A stretch of 44,557 nt of DNA from Fidelibacterota bacterium UBA2986 (GCA_002346675.1 DEAI01000010.1:96001-140557), one strand, 5' to 3'; shown: positions 1 through 8,735, counted from the first letter of the stretch. Translations and numbers: made by a program. Notes: generated from the letters alone by a model not told the origin.

Positions 1-497
1 ATAACTTGAACATTTCTTAATTTTTCAATTGGCACGAGGGTCTGCGAAATATCTACTGTCTCCGGATGTGATAAAATTCTGTCTGACGTAAAGTGCCAGC
101 GGGAAGTAAAATCTGGTTTGTGATCCTTATAGTGCAGGTGTATCATATTTTCTTTGGCCTCCTGCCAAGATTTGCTTTTAACAAATGCTAAGCTGGTCAA
201 TACATGAACCGTACAGTCTGAAACATCTAGGCGAATAATCGGATCTGGGTCGGGCTCTTTTTCTTCTCCTAGTTTGAAAATTTCATATGGCTTACCTACT
301 TGCCAGATAGCAAACGCCTTCAACCTATCATGAAAATCGGGGAACCTTGAGTGAAATTCTGGAAGTAAATTTGATACCTCTGACTCAGAGAGTGTCCATG
401 GCTTGGGTAACGTACCAACCCAATCCAAATTATTTTGGCACCCGCTATATACCAATACACTTAGAAAAATAGTCAGAAAATTGAATTTAGTAGACAT
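1..497 (-). CDS. DUF1460 (N-acetylmuramoyl-L-alanine amidase-like) lipoprotein, partial
   Basis: The 3' end is cut off by the window edge; 165 codons are visible with no stop. The N-terminus has a hydrophobic stretch ending at Cys20 (VYSGC), so it is probably a lipoprotein, although the residue three before the Cys is not ideal. The rest follows the DUF1460 pattern: GKPYEIFKLG near residues 69-77, then a DCT motif with the presumed nucleophile Cys95, then a spaced Trp, Tyr and SRWHF with His135. DUF1460 proteins have an NlpC/P60-like fold and are thought to cleave peptide from the amino sugar of peptidoglycan fragments. It is divergent from the GH3/ROK/SpoIID operon across 66 bp, which fits a shared role in wall turnover. 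The family assignment is from recalled motifs, and the exact bond cleaved is inferred. Confidence 0.75.
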   Translation of the reverse strand, partial: MSTKFNFLTIFLSVLVYSGCQNNLDWVGTLPKPWTLSESEVSNLLPEFHSRFPDFHDRLKAFAIWQVGKPYEIFKLGEEKEPDPDPIIRLDVSDCTVHVLTSLAFVKSKSWQEAKENMIHLHYKDHKPDFTSRWHFTSDRILSHPETVDISQTLVPIEKLRNVQV

Positions 498-563
498 CAA
501 TTACGGATTTTCATAATGACGAAAATTAAATCTGAAATGGTATTAAATCGTTAATTTTATTAC

Positions 564-1625
564 ATGAATCCAATCATTTCAAATCAATCTTTGCCACTGG
601 AACAAATGGTTGGTCAAATGATTCTAGCAGGGTTCAGGGGAAAAACTGTATCAGAGAATTCAGAAATTACACAGTGGATTGACTCATATAATATCGGAGG
701 CGTTATTCTGTATGATATGGAAATGACCCAAAAACCTCCCGGAAAACGAAATATTGATTCTCCTGACCAGCTGAGGAAATTGACACAAAATCTTCAGAGT
801 TTTTCAAGAACTCCAATGTTTATTGCTATAGACCAGGAAGGCGGCAACTGTGCGAGACTTACATCAGAATATGGGTTTTCACACTTTTCTTCATGGAAAG
901 AGATCGGAGAACTAAATGATTTTGAAAAAACCAGGTCTTTCTCTTATTTAGTAGCTGACACACTACATCAAGGTGGCATTAACCTAAATTTAGCTCCCGT
1001 ACTAGATATTCAGAATAGCTCAGATTCAATGATTGGAGGTGAGGGTAGATGTATCTCAGGTAATTATAATGAAGTAATTGACCAATCCAGAATTTTCATA
1101 GAAGAACACAGAAAAAAACAAATTGGTACCGTGGGGAAACACTTCCCTGGACAGGGCAGCGCGGTACAAGACGCCCACAATGAGATGACAGATATATCAG
1201 ACACATGGGATGAGTCAGAATTAATTCCATATTCTAAGCTGATTCAATCAAATGATTTAAATGCAATTATGATGGGACATGTATTTATTCAATCACTGGA
1301 TAAAGACTATCCTGCATCTCTTTCAACAAAAATTATTTCAAATCTATTGCGAAAAAAAATGGGATTCAATGGAGTGGTTATTTGTGATGACCCTGTTATG
1401 AAAGCCATCTCAGATCACTACAGCTGGGATGAGATTTTTGAACTAATGATCAACGCTGGAGTTGACCTTATTTGCCTGGGAAACAATCTAGAACCATATC
1501 GAGAAAATCTAATTATAGATTCTATTAAATCGATTGTATCTCAGGTCCAAAATGGAAAAATTCCCATGGTTCGAATTAAAGAATCTTTTCATCGAATATT
1601 AAACCTGAAATCCAATTTATTTTGA
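564..1625 (+). CDS. nagZ: GH3 beta-N-acetylhexosaminidase, NagZ-like
   Basis: 353 residues, the usual length of a single-domain GH3 NagZ, with no signal peptide, so it is probably cytoplasmic. It should remove terminal GlcNAc from muropeptides. Visible family landmarks are DQEGG near residue 91, the KH-F-P-G loop at 192-196, the Asp-x-His dyad at D203/H205 and the nucleophile Asp275 in CDDP. The loop normally reads KHFPGHG; here the second His is Gln197 (KHFPGQG), while the catalytic dyad and nucleophile are kept. No good Shine-Dalgarno lies before the ATG. The stop overlaps the TTG start of the next gene by four bases, so the two are translationally coupled. A GH3 with a different substrate cannot be excluded. 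Confidence 0.85.
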   Translation: MNPIISNQSLPLEQMVGQMILAGFRGKTVSENSEITQWIDSYNIGGVILYDMEMTQKPPGKRNIDSPDQLRKLTQNLQSFSRTPMFIAIDQEGGNCARLTSEYGFSHFSSWKEIGELNDFEKTRSFSYLVADTLHQGGINLNLAPVLDIQNSSDSMIGGEGRCISGNYNEVIDQSRIFIEEHRKKQIGTVGKHFPGQGSAVQDAHNEMTDISDTWDESELIPYSKLIQSNDLNAIMMGHVFIQSLDKDYPASLSTKIISNLLRKKMGFNGVVICDDPVMKAISDHYSWDEIFELMINAGVDLICLGNNLEPYRENLIIDSIKSIVSQVQNGKIPMVRIKESFHRILNLKSNLF

Positions 1626-2707
1626 AAAATAAACAACTGATAATCGGAATTGACGGAGGAGCAACAAAAGTTTCCGGTGCACTTTTAAAACAAATTGATG
1701 AGTACACATTTACTCTATCTGGAGAACCAGTTACATTTTTTCATACAGAAAACCCCCTTTTTGATCTCCATTATCAGCCTGTTGACCTGACTATACAAAC
1801 AGAGGAAACAGACGATCCAAATCTAAAAATTTCTGAAGAAAAGCAAGCCTTAGCTATTTTACAAAATTATGAAAATTTAATTTGCGAAATTATTGAAAAC
1901 ATAAAAAATAATAATCCACTGATTGGAATCTGTATTCCTGGAATTAAATCTGTAGAAAAAAGAGGTATCAATGTAGCAAAAAATGGTCCGCGAATACCCC
2001 GATTCCTAGATGTTTTAGAACACCGCTTAAAGCTAAATGGATTGGACCATCATCCAATTGATACACTAGAAAATGACAGCGACTGTTGCGGTGTGGGAGA
2101 ATTGTATGCTAAATCTGGATCATTCAGGGGAATTAATAATGGAATATTTATCGGTTCAGGCACTGGAATTTCTGATGCAATATTACTAAATGGGAGTCTC
2201 ACTTCATTTGATGATATTGAATCTTGGATGCCTAAAACATGGCAATTAAAAAATAGAGAGGAAACCCCCATTGAGTCGATTATAAGCTACAAAGGATTAA
2301 TAGATCAATACAGTGTGCTAACAGATATCCCATTTTCAAAATTAGTAAAAGAGAAAAATTTCCCCGAGCAGTTTTTAAAGACAGAAAATGCTGGCTCGAT
2401 CAAATCAAATTTTATTTCAACAATGTCCCTTCTTATAGTTCAACGAATTGAGTGTTTATTTTCTAAAAATTCAAGTAAGTTATTTGATAAAATTATTTTA
2501 GGGTTACGGTTTATACAACTGTTAAATGAAATTCCTGAGTTACTCCAAAACATCTCTGAATCAACAAAACAAATGATTTTTAATTCTTCAATTTTAAATC
2601 GTGCTTCTAAAAACCATTATATAGAAAATAATAGGATTGTATTATCAAAGCTCCCACATGCTCCTGTTATAGGTGCTGGAGCGCGTGCTTACTTTAATGC
2701 TAAATAA
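1622..2707 (+). CDS. ROK-family sugar kinase (candidate amino-sugar kinase)
   Basis: 361 residues. The N-terminal phosphate-binding loop GIDGGATK, the NDSD segment with the presumed catalytic base Asp152 and the later IGSGTG loop match the ROK branch of the sugar-kinase/Hsp70/actin fold. The usual ROK zinc motif (CxCGxxGCxE) is absent and the protein is somewhat long for ROK. It starts at TTG, which overlaps the TGA of the GH3 gene (TTGA); no nearby ATG would preserve the phosphate loop. Lying directly behind a hexosaminidase, it probably phosphorylates GlcNAc or a related amino sugar released from muropeptides. The substrate is inferred from context only. Confidence 0.75.
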   Translation: MKNKQLIIGIDGGATKVSGALLKQIDEYTFTLSGEPVTFFHTENPLFDLHYQPVDLTIQTEETDDPNLKISEEKQALAILQNYENLICEIIENIKNNNPLIGICIPGIKSVEKRGINVAKNGPRIPRFLDVLEHRLKLNGLDHHPIDTLENDSDCCGVGELYAKSGSFRGINNGIFIGSGTGISDAILLNGSLTSFDDIESWMPKTWQLKNREETPIESIISYKGLIDQYSVLTDIPFSKLVKEKNFPEQFLKTENAGSIKSNFISTMSLLIVQRIECLFSKNSSKLFDKIILGLRFIQLLNEIPELLQNISESTKQMIFNSSILNRASKNHYIENNRIVLSKLPHAPVIGAGARAYFNAK

Positions 2708-3926
2708 AGAACCTATTTTAGCCATAGGGATAATTTTACCTCAGGACAATCGAAGAACCGTGAGTTTCTACTTTTCGAATCCGGAAGATTATTCGATAAA
2801 TTTTCAAAAACCCAAAAAACCTCATACATCTGAAAAGCTAACTGTTTCACTTCATGATGGTGATATCAAAATCAATAAAATAAAAACGGATAACAGTACC
2901 AATGGAGTTACCATATATGATGTCCCTGCGGGACGAAATTTTCATTGGAAGAAATTTATTGATGTGACACTTCCTGGAAATCTTTTCATTACAAATCGGA
3001 ATGATAAATTGATGGTAATAAATTTGGTACCTCTTGAGCAGTACCTTGCCTCTGTGGCAGTCTCTGAAATGAGCAGCTCATGTCCAGATGAATTTTTAAT
3101 TGCTCAATCAATCACAGCTCGCTCTTGGATATTAGCTGGAACTGAAAAAAAACATTCCAACCTAGGATTGGATGCCTGCAACGATGACTGCTGCCAGCGA
3201 TATCAAGGAATTTCTCAGCAGAGTATCCAATCGATCAAAACCGTAGAAAAAACCTGTGGTCAGGTCCTGACCTTTGACAATAAAATTTGTGATGCACGAT
3301 ATTCAAAATCTTGTGGAGGTATCACTGAAAATTGTGAGAATGTCTGGAATATGGCTCCTAAACCATACTTAAAAAGCGTTTTCGATGGACAAAATCGTTT
3401 ACAAACGGTTGATTGGGATTGCTGGCTTTCAGAACCTCAGAATTCATTTTGCAGTCCAAAATATATTGATGAAAAATATTTGACGAAGTTTTTAGGAAAT
3501 GTAGATGAGAGCGGACAATATTTCAGATGGAAAAACTGCTACACACAACAAATATTTTGTGAATTTTTCTCAAAAAAAATAAATGAGAGTGTATCACACA
3601 TCAAAAATATAGATATTTTAAATAGAGGAGAATCAGGTAGGATAAATAAACTAAATTTGAAATATCAATTAGATGACGGTTCTAAAAAATCTTTAATTCT
3701 CAATAGTGAATATGATATCCGCAGCACCTTACATCCATCCTTTCTATATAGCTCAGCTTTTATCCTAAAATTAGATGAGTCAAATATTGAACTTATCGGT
3801 GGCGGATGGGGGCACGGTGTAGGGATGTGTCAGATCGGAGCACTTGGAATGGCGTTGAATGATTATTCTGCACAAGAAATTCTTAGTCATTATTTTCAGG
3901 GGTCTTTATTAAAAAAAATATACTAA
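2697..3926 (+). CDS. SpoIID/LytB-domain protein (lytic transglycosylase-like)
   Basis: About 409 residues from the ATG at 2697, which overlaps the end of the kinase gene by 11 bases and has a GGAG about 15 bases upstream. An in-frame GTG at 2673 is possible but lacks a ribosome site. The SpoIID core is clear: LEQYLASVAVSEM with presumed catalytic Glu124, the AQSITARSW helix, and the C-terminal GHGVGMCQIGA signature near residues 372-382. SpoIID enzymes cleave denuded glycan strands, and LytB relatives enhance amidases. No signal peptide or membrane segment is visible, which is odd for a wall enzyme. There are many Cys residues, including CNDDCC. The family assignment is firm; substrate and location are not. 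Confidence 0.82.
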   Translation: MLNKEPILAIGIILPQDNRRTVSFYFSNPEDYSINFQKPKKPHTSEKLTVSLHDGDIKINKIKTDNSTNGVTIYDVPAGRNFHWKKFIDVTLPGNLFITNRNDKLMVINLVPLEQYLASVAVSEMSSSCPDEFLIAQSITARSWILAGTEKKHSNLGLDACNDDCCQRYQGISQQSIQSIKTVEKTCGQVLTFDNKICDARYSKSCGGITENCENVWNMAPKPYLKSVFDGQNRLQTVDWDCWLSEPQNSFCSPKYIDEKYLTKFLGNVDESGQYFRWKNCYTQQIFCEFFSKKINESVSHIKNIDILNRGESGRINKLNLKYQLDDGSKKSLILNSEYDIRSTLHPSFLYSSAFILKLDESNIELIGGGWGHGVGMCQIGALGMALNDYSAQEILSHYFQGSLLKKIY

Positions 3927-3933
3927 CTGCCAT

Positions 3934-5757
3934 ATGTCACTCACCTATCTAGATTGGGGCATCATTTTTGTTTACATCCTGTTTTCGTTAGCAATAGGAA
4001 TATTTTTTGCTCGAAGAGCAGGGAAAAGTCCTGAAGAATTTTTCTTAAGCGGACGCTCGCTGCCATGGTGGGTTGTTGGAACATCCATGGTAGCTACTAC
4101 CTTTGCCGCAGATACACCACTAGCGATCACTGAATTTGTAAGAGGATCGGGTATATGGCAAAATTGGTTCTGGTGGAATCTCCTCTTATCGGGACTGTTA
4201 GGTGCGCTTCTATTTTCTAGACTCTGGCGTAGAGCAAGGGTCTTGACAGACAACGAACTTTTAGAAATTAGATATTCTGGGAAACCGGCTGCAATTCTCC
4301 GTTTTTTTAAAGCAGGATATTTTGCTGTTCTATACAACTTTATTGTTATGGGATGGGTTATCAATGCAATGGCATCTATTGCGGCGGTGATGCTAGATAT
4401 TGATAAGTGGACTGCTGTTTGGGTGTGTGTATTTATCGCGTTGATCTATGCACTGCTTTCTGGGTTTTGGGGAGTAGTTGTTACAGACTTAGTGCAATTT
4501 TTTATTGCAATGGGTGGCTCTATCATTCTTGCTGTGATTGCAGTTAATAATGTGGGTGGATTGGAATCTCTTATGGACCAGCTCAAAGGTTTGACCCAAT
4601 CAAATCCTGATTACAAAAACACCCTTAAATTTATCCCTCCAATCCCCGATGCAGATATCAGCTCTAAAATATTTTGGGAGTCTCCTTTCTCAAAATTTCT
4701 CATTTTTATCACCGTAATGTGGTGGTCTCACCATGGCACTGATGGAGGTGGATATATCATCCAACGTATGTCCTCAGCTAAAAATGAAAGACATGCTTTG
4801 CTCGCGACATTGTGGTATAATTTTGCTCACTATGCATTAAGAGTTTGGCCATGGATCGCGGTAGCTCTTGTTTCCATCATTGTTTTTCCGACTATCCCTC
4901 ACGAGTTTTCAGAGCTAGGTGAAAAGGCAGGATATTCTCTAGTTATGGATCTATACCTAGGTCCGGGATTAAAGGGACTTTTAATTGTATCATTCTTGGC
5001 GGCATTTATGTCTACAATTGACACCCATTTGAACTGGGGAACATCCTATTTAATTAATGATGTTTATGCTCGTTTTATCAAAAAGGATTCCACTGAAAAA
5101 CACTTAGTTATCGTTGGTAGAATTATCACGGTTTTACTTATGGTTTGCTCTGCATTTGTTGCGGTAAACATGCAAAGTATATCCAAGGCATGGGAGTTTA
5201 TTTTTGCCATGGGAGCGGGAATAGGGTTGGTACTCATCCTGCGCTGGTTTTGGTGGAGGATCAATGCCTGGACGGAAATCTCAGCACTACTTACGTCAAT
5301 TTCAATCACAATCATTTTGGAAGTCATTGCCTGGTTTCAGACCACAAGCTCCGGACAAGAGTACATGTTATTTGATAAAGCTCCAGTATTATTTGGGATA
5401 TCTCTACAAATGCATCACAAGCTTTTAATCATCGTTCCCTCTGCTGTTCTGATATGGGTCACAGTTACGTTTCTCACTAAACCTGAGCCAACAGATACCC
5501 TGACCCGGTTTTATAAAAGAGTTCACCCGGGAGGTTGGTGGAATCCAATTGCGGAAAATGTAAATACACCGCTATCCTCTGTTACAAAAGGATTTTTTCT
5601 GAATTGGATTGCAGGAGTTTGCTTTATACACGGGATGACATTTGCAATTGGTCATTGGCTATTTGGAAACACAACTCAGTGGATAATTTTAACTATTTTA
5701 TCTATTGGTGGGTTCATCTATCTATGGCACTTTTTGATAAAAAAATTGGATGACTGA
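3934..5757 (+). CDS. Sodium:solute symporter (SSS family)
   Basis: 607 residues with about 13 to 14 hydrophobic segments. The start is typical of the family: a first helix (YILFSLAIGIFFARRAG), then the conserved EEFFLSGRSLPWW loop and a second helix with TTFAADTP. SSS proteins import sugars, amino acids or sialic acid with Na+. It starts 7 bases after the SpoIID gene and its end overlaps the next gene by 8 bases (ATGACTGA), so it belongs to the operon. In this setting, between a GH3, a sugar kinase and a SpoIID enzyme, a wall-derived amino sugar or muropeptide sugar is the likeliest cargo. That is inference; the sequence does not give the substrate. Confidence 0.85.
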   Translation: MSLTYLDWGIIFVYILFSLAIGIFFARRAGKSPEEFFLSGRSLPWWVVGTSMVATTFAADTPLAITEFVRGSGIWQNWFWWNLLLSGLLGALLFSRLWRRARVLTDNELLEIRYSGKPAAILRFFKAGYFAVLYNFIVMGWVINAMASIAAVMLDIDKWTAVWVCVFIALIYALLSGFWGVVVTDLVQFFIAMGGSIILAVIAVNNVGGLESLMDQLKGLTQSNPDYKNTLKFIPPIPDADISSKIFWESPFSKFLIFITVMWWSHHGTDGGGYIIQRMSSAKNERHALLATLWYNFAHYALRVWPWIAVALVSIIVFPTIPHEFSELGEKAGYSLVMDLYLGPGLKGLLIVSFLAAFMSTIDTHLNWGTSYLINDVYARFIKKDSTEKHLVIVGRIITVLLMVCSAFVAVNMQSISKAWEFIFAMGAGIGLVLILRWFWWRINAWTEISALLTSISITIILEVIAWFQTTSSGQEYMLFDKAPVLFGISLQMHHKLLIIVPSAVLIWVTVTFLTKPEPTDTLTRFYKRVHPGGWWNPIAENVNTPLSSVTKGFFLNWIAGVCFIHGMTFAIGHWLFGNTTQWIILTILSIGGFIYLWHFLIKKLDD

Positions 5758-6499
5758 TTCTCAGCTCAAAGTTTTTATAACAGGTGCTACCAGTGGTATT
5801 GGCGAATCACTGGCATATGTTTATTCCAAACGAAAAGCAACCGTAGGCATTTCAGGGCGGAGACAAGATAGGCTGGAAATGGTAAGTGAAAAGTGTAGAG
5901 AATTAGGCGGTAACCCTATTTCATTTGTGCTCGATGTAAAAAATCAGCTAGATTGTAAAAATTCTGCTGACCATTTTATTGATAAAGCAGGAGGAATAAA
6001 TACTGTCATTGCAAACGCGGGTGTTGGTGGGAGTGACGAATTATTTTCTGGTAGCTCAAGCGCGATCAACCACATATTAAACACTAATATTATCGGAGTT
6101 ACCAATTCAATCTTACCGTTTCTCCCTACCTTAAAAGATCAACAGTCTGGTCAAATTGGAATTATCAGCTCGATTGCAAGCACTAGAGGATTCTTGGGAC
6201 ATGGAGGATATGCTGCATCTAAATCTGCGGTTAAATTTTTAGCTGACTCATGGGGCTATCAACTGAACAAAAATAATATTTCGATTTCAACCATATTCCC
6301 CGGATGGATTGCAACAGAGATGACAGAAAATATAAAATTTAAAATGTCGTTCCTCATGGACTCGCTTACTGCTGCAGAAAAAATAGTGAGCGCCATGGAT
6401 GCCGGAAAACGAACATATATTTTACCCTGGCAGTGGAAGTTGATCGTTCCTCTGATGAAATCTGTTCCGAGATGGCTAATAACAAAATTTTCAGTATGA
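5750..6499 (+). CDS. Short-chain dehydrogenase/reductase (SDR)
   Basis: 249 residues with the classical SDR layout: the TGATSGIG cofactor loop near residues 11-18, ANAG, the catalytic Ser in ISSIAS and the Tyr154/Lys158 pair in YAASK, followed by FPGWIATEM. The Arg residues after the second strand (GRRQDR) suggest NADPH preference. Its ATG lies inside the end of the symporter gene, and its own TGA overlaps the start of the VOC gene (ATGA), so translation is coupled on both sides. The substrate cannot be read from the sequence. The operon position hints at a sugar or lipid intermediate, but this gene and the next may simply be passengers. Confidence 0.88.
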   Translation: MTDSQLKVFITGATSGIGESLAYVYSKRKATVGISGRRQDRLEMVSEKCRELGGNPISFVLDVKNQLDCKNSADHFIDKAGGINTVIANAGVGGSDELFSGSSSAINHILNTNIIGVTNSILPFLPTLKDQQSGQIGIISSIASTRGFLGHGGYAASKSAVKFLADSWGYQLNKNNISISTIFPGWIATEMTENIKFKMSFLMDSLTAAEKIVSAMDAGKRTYILPWQWKLIVPLMKSVPRWLITKFSV

Positions 6500-6942
6500 T
6501 CCAAGCTCCCGACTTACAGCCGTTTCATTTAGCGATTCAGGTCAGATGCTTATCTGAGGCAAGGGAGTTCTATGGCTCTCTTTTAGATTGTACTGAAGGT
6601 AGAAGCTCTGGAGTTTGGGTGGATTTTAATTTATACGGCCATCAGTTGGTCTGTCATTTGAACAAAGACTTAGGTCCAAAAGGAAAAGTTATTTCACACA
6701 CAAATCCCGTGGATGGACATACGATCCCAGTTCCTCACTTTGGGGTTGTACTCGAGTTGGACCAGTGGTATAAACTGGCTGAAATACTTAAAAAAAAGAA
6801 CCTAATATTTACTGTTGAGCCCACCGTACGGTTTAAGGGAGATAAGGGAGAACAAGCAACTATGTTCTTTTATGATCCAAGCGGTAATGCCTTGGAGTTC
6901 AAAGCATTTAAAGATCGTAAAAAACAGCTATTTGCTGTTTAA
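6496..6942 (+). CDS. VOC-superfamily (glyoxalase/dioxygenase-fold) protein
   Basis: 148 residues from the ATG at 6496, which forms an ATGA overlap with the SDR stop; a longer reading from 6433 lies inside the SDR gene and is unlikely. It has two beta-alpha-beta-beta-beta modules: FHLAIQV, then REFYGSLLDC, VWVDFNLYGHQLVCHL, and later VPHFGVVLEL and FFYDPSGNALEFKAF. Candidate metal ligands are the His in FHLAIQV, the His in HFGV and the Glu in ALEFKAF. Such proteins include glyoxalases, fosfomycin-resistance enzymes and extradiol dioxygenases, and the specific reaction is unknown. Its last 15 bases overlap the end of the convergent carboxyltransferase gene, and a minus-strand terminator lies in this overlap. 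Confidence 0.8.
   Translation: MIQAPDLQPFHLAIQVRCLSEAREFYGSLLDCTEGRSSGVWVDFNLYGHQLVCHLNKDLGPKGKVISHTNPVDGHTIPVPHFGVVLELDQWYKLAEILKKKNLIFTVEPTVRFKGDKGEQATMFFYDPSGNALEFKAFKDRKKQLFAV
6919..6940 (-). terminator. Rho-independent terminator of the etf/carboxyltransferase operon
   Basis: A perfect 7-bp stem, AAACAGC (6922-6928) with GCTGTTT (6934-6940) around a 5-base loop, reads into a T run on the minus strand just after the carboxyltransferase stop. No T run follows on the plus strand, so it serves the minus-strand operon. It lies within the last codons of the VOC gene. Confidence 0.55.
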
Positions 6943-8697
6943 TATCTCTCCAATTTTTTTTCTTAAATTCAATAGAGAAACTGAATATTCCACGTGGCCC
7001 TTATTTTTCAGCCACGGTGTAGTTTGAAATTCCGTTGGTAGTTCATGACCAACATACTGCTCAATAACACGCCGACCTGAAAATCCGATATTTCCAGCGC
7101 TGGATTCAAAGATCCGAATCCCACGAGAACCGATTCCAATGGCGACCCCACCCAGAGTTGGGTCTGTTATGATAGTTATCACCGGTAATCCAGCTTTCTC
7201 CACATGAGATAAAGCTAGGTGAGCTTTTGGAATAGAGACCATTGAGGAACATCCCTCGTGCATTCTAGCTCCACCGCCACACGCTTGAATAATCATGGGG
7301 AGATTTTGATCTAAAGCAAGTTTTGATGCCTGCCAAATTTTCTCACCGGAGCTCATACAGTATGAACCTCCAAAAAATCCAAATTCAGTACCGCAGTAGA
7401 TCACTTGGTCGTTATTTATACTCCCCTCTCCTGTGATCATTGCAGATGCTAATCCAGTTTTAAGTTGAGTTTCGTTTAGCTTTTGATTGTACTCTGGAAA
7501 TTCTAAAATATCTTTATCTACAATATAGCGGGTAGAGTCATGTTCCTTAAATGAGTCTCTATCCAATATGTAGTTCATATAATCCCATATAGAGGGACGA
7601 GCATATCTTTTTCCGCAGGTTGCACAGTGAAAATTATTTTTAACCAATTCTCTGAATTGAACAGGGTCAAATACCCTTTTATTACTTAAATCATAGCATC
7701 CCCTGTGGCGTGGGATAAATCCCTCCTTATTTGGCTTAGGAAGTCTTGTATTTTTGTTAGTGAATGCTTGAGATTTTTTCTCTGTAATTATATCCCAATG
7801 ACCCATTTTTTTCCACCTTGAGTCTCTCATTTTTAATAGTGAATCCACAGATTTTTCAGATAGAGCTTTTGCATATTTTGATAAGATTTTATAGACAGAG
7901 TGTTTTGTTTCTTCAGGGTATCGATGAGCTGGCCCCTTGGGCTCAGATATTAGCTCATCGACAATCCCATGAGATAATCCCTCTTTTGAGGTTATTTGTG
8001 AGACCTCGGCCGCCTCACTTGCTCTTTGGCGTGTGTGAAATAAAATGGATGAGCACGCCTCAGGAGAAATGACTAAATAGGTAGAGTTTTCCAACGCAAG
8101 GACTGTATCGCATCCGGTAAGAGCTATCGCACCACCGCTACATCCACGATTTAAAATAACCGCAATGGTTGGTGTAGTTGACTCCACCAGTGCCTGAATG
8201 GTGTTACCAATTCGCCAGGCTATTCCTCCCGCCTCTGACTCTTCAGTCGGGTCAGCTCCGGGGGTATCCACAAAAACTATAATTAACCGGTTTTCTTTGT
8301 TTCCAAGCTTTATAGCATCGTAAGCCCTCTCATAAGATTTCGGTGTTGGCATACCGTTATTCCATTTGTGGACTTCTTTGGGGCTTTTCATTAGAGCTAC
8401 CATGTCAGGATAATTTGATGTGGGACTAGACTGCTGTCCAACCAACATAACCGGAATATTTTTAGAATCTATTTTCAAGTCAGCTTTAAATGTTTGAATG
8501 AGAGATGTACCATGTTCTTCCGAATCAAGGCAGACCTTTACATTTTCAAAAAGGGAAAGAAAATCTAAAAACTTTGGACGTTCAGGGTGAAAGGAGAGCT
8601 GATATTTTTCGTATTCGGTTAGGGCATTTAAATTTTCTTTTGTGTATTCAAAAGCACCGTTATTTTCAAAGGGCAGATAATAGTGATTGGTTTTCAT
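6928..8697 (-). CDS. Fused acyl-CoA/acetyl-CoA carboxylase carboxyltransferase, alpha-beta order
   Basis: About 589 residues from the ATG at 8697; an in-frame TTG lies one codon upstream. The N-terminal half resembles AccA: YPDMVALMKSPKEVHKW, VFVDTPGADPTEESE, GCSGGAIA and the VISPEACSSIL loop. The C-terminal half resembles AccD: GGGARMHEG, ITDPTLGGVA and IGFSGRRVIEQ. The order alpha then beta is the reverse of the beta-alpha layout of AccD-AccA fusions and of propionyl-CoA carboxylase beta chains. The AccD zinc finger is reduced to one CxxC (CATC near residue 357); the second pair is missing. It transfers CO2 from carboxybiotin to an acyl-CoA. It lies downstream of etfB-etfA and the membrane oxidoreductase, so a catabolic acyl-CoA substrate is as plausible as acetyl-CoA. 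Confidence 0.8.
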   Translation of the reverse strand: MKTNHYYLPFENNGAFEYTKENLNALTEYEKYQLSFHPERPKFLDFLSLFENVKVCLDSEEHGTSLIQTFKADLKIDSKNIPVMLVGQQSSPTSNYPDMVALMKSPKEVHKWNNGMPTPKSYERAYDAIKLGNKENRLIIVFVDTPGADPTEESEAGGIAWRIGNTIQALVESTTPTIAVILNRGCSGGAIALTGCDTVLALENSTYLVISPEACSSILFHTRQRASEAAEVSQITSKEGLSHGIVDELISEPKGPAHRYPEETKHSVYKILSKYAKALSEKSVDSLLKMRDSRWKKMGHWDIITEKKSQAFTNKNTRLPKPNKEGFIPRHRGCYDLSNKRVFDPVQFRELVKNNFHCATCGKRYARPSIWDYMNYILDRDSFKEHDSTRYIVDKDILEFPEYNQKLNETQLKTGLASAMITGEGSINNDQVIYCGTEFGFFGGSYCMSSGEKIWQASKLALDQNLPMIIQACGGGARMHEGCSSMVSIPKAHLALSHVEKAGLPVITIITDPTLGGVAIGIGSRGIRIFESSAGNIGFSGRRVIEQYVGHELPTEFQTTPWLKNKGHVEYSVSLLNLRKKIGEILNSK

Positions 8698-8735
8698 CAA
8701 TAAAGTGCTGGGGTGTCAAACCCCTCTAATTGGAA

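Noticed and set aside
2673..2696. GTG at 2673 as the start of the SpoIID gene.
   Set aside because: It lies deeper inside the kinase gene and has no Shine-Dalgarno; the ATG at 2697 with an upstream GGAG is preferred.
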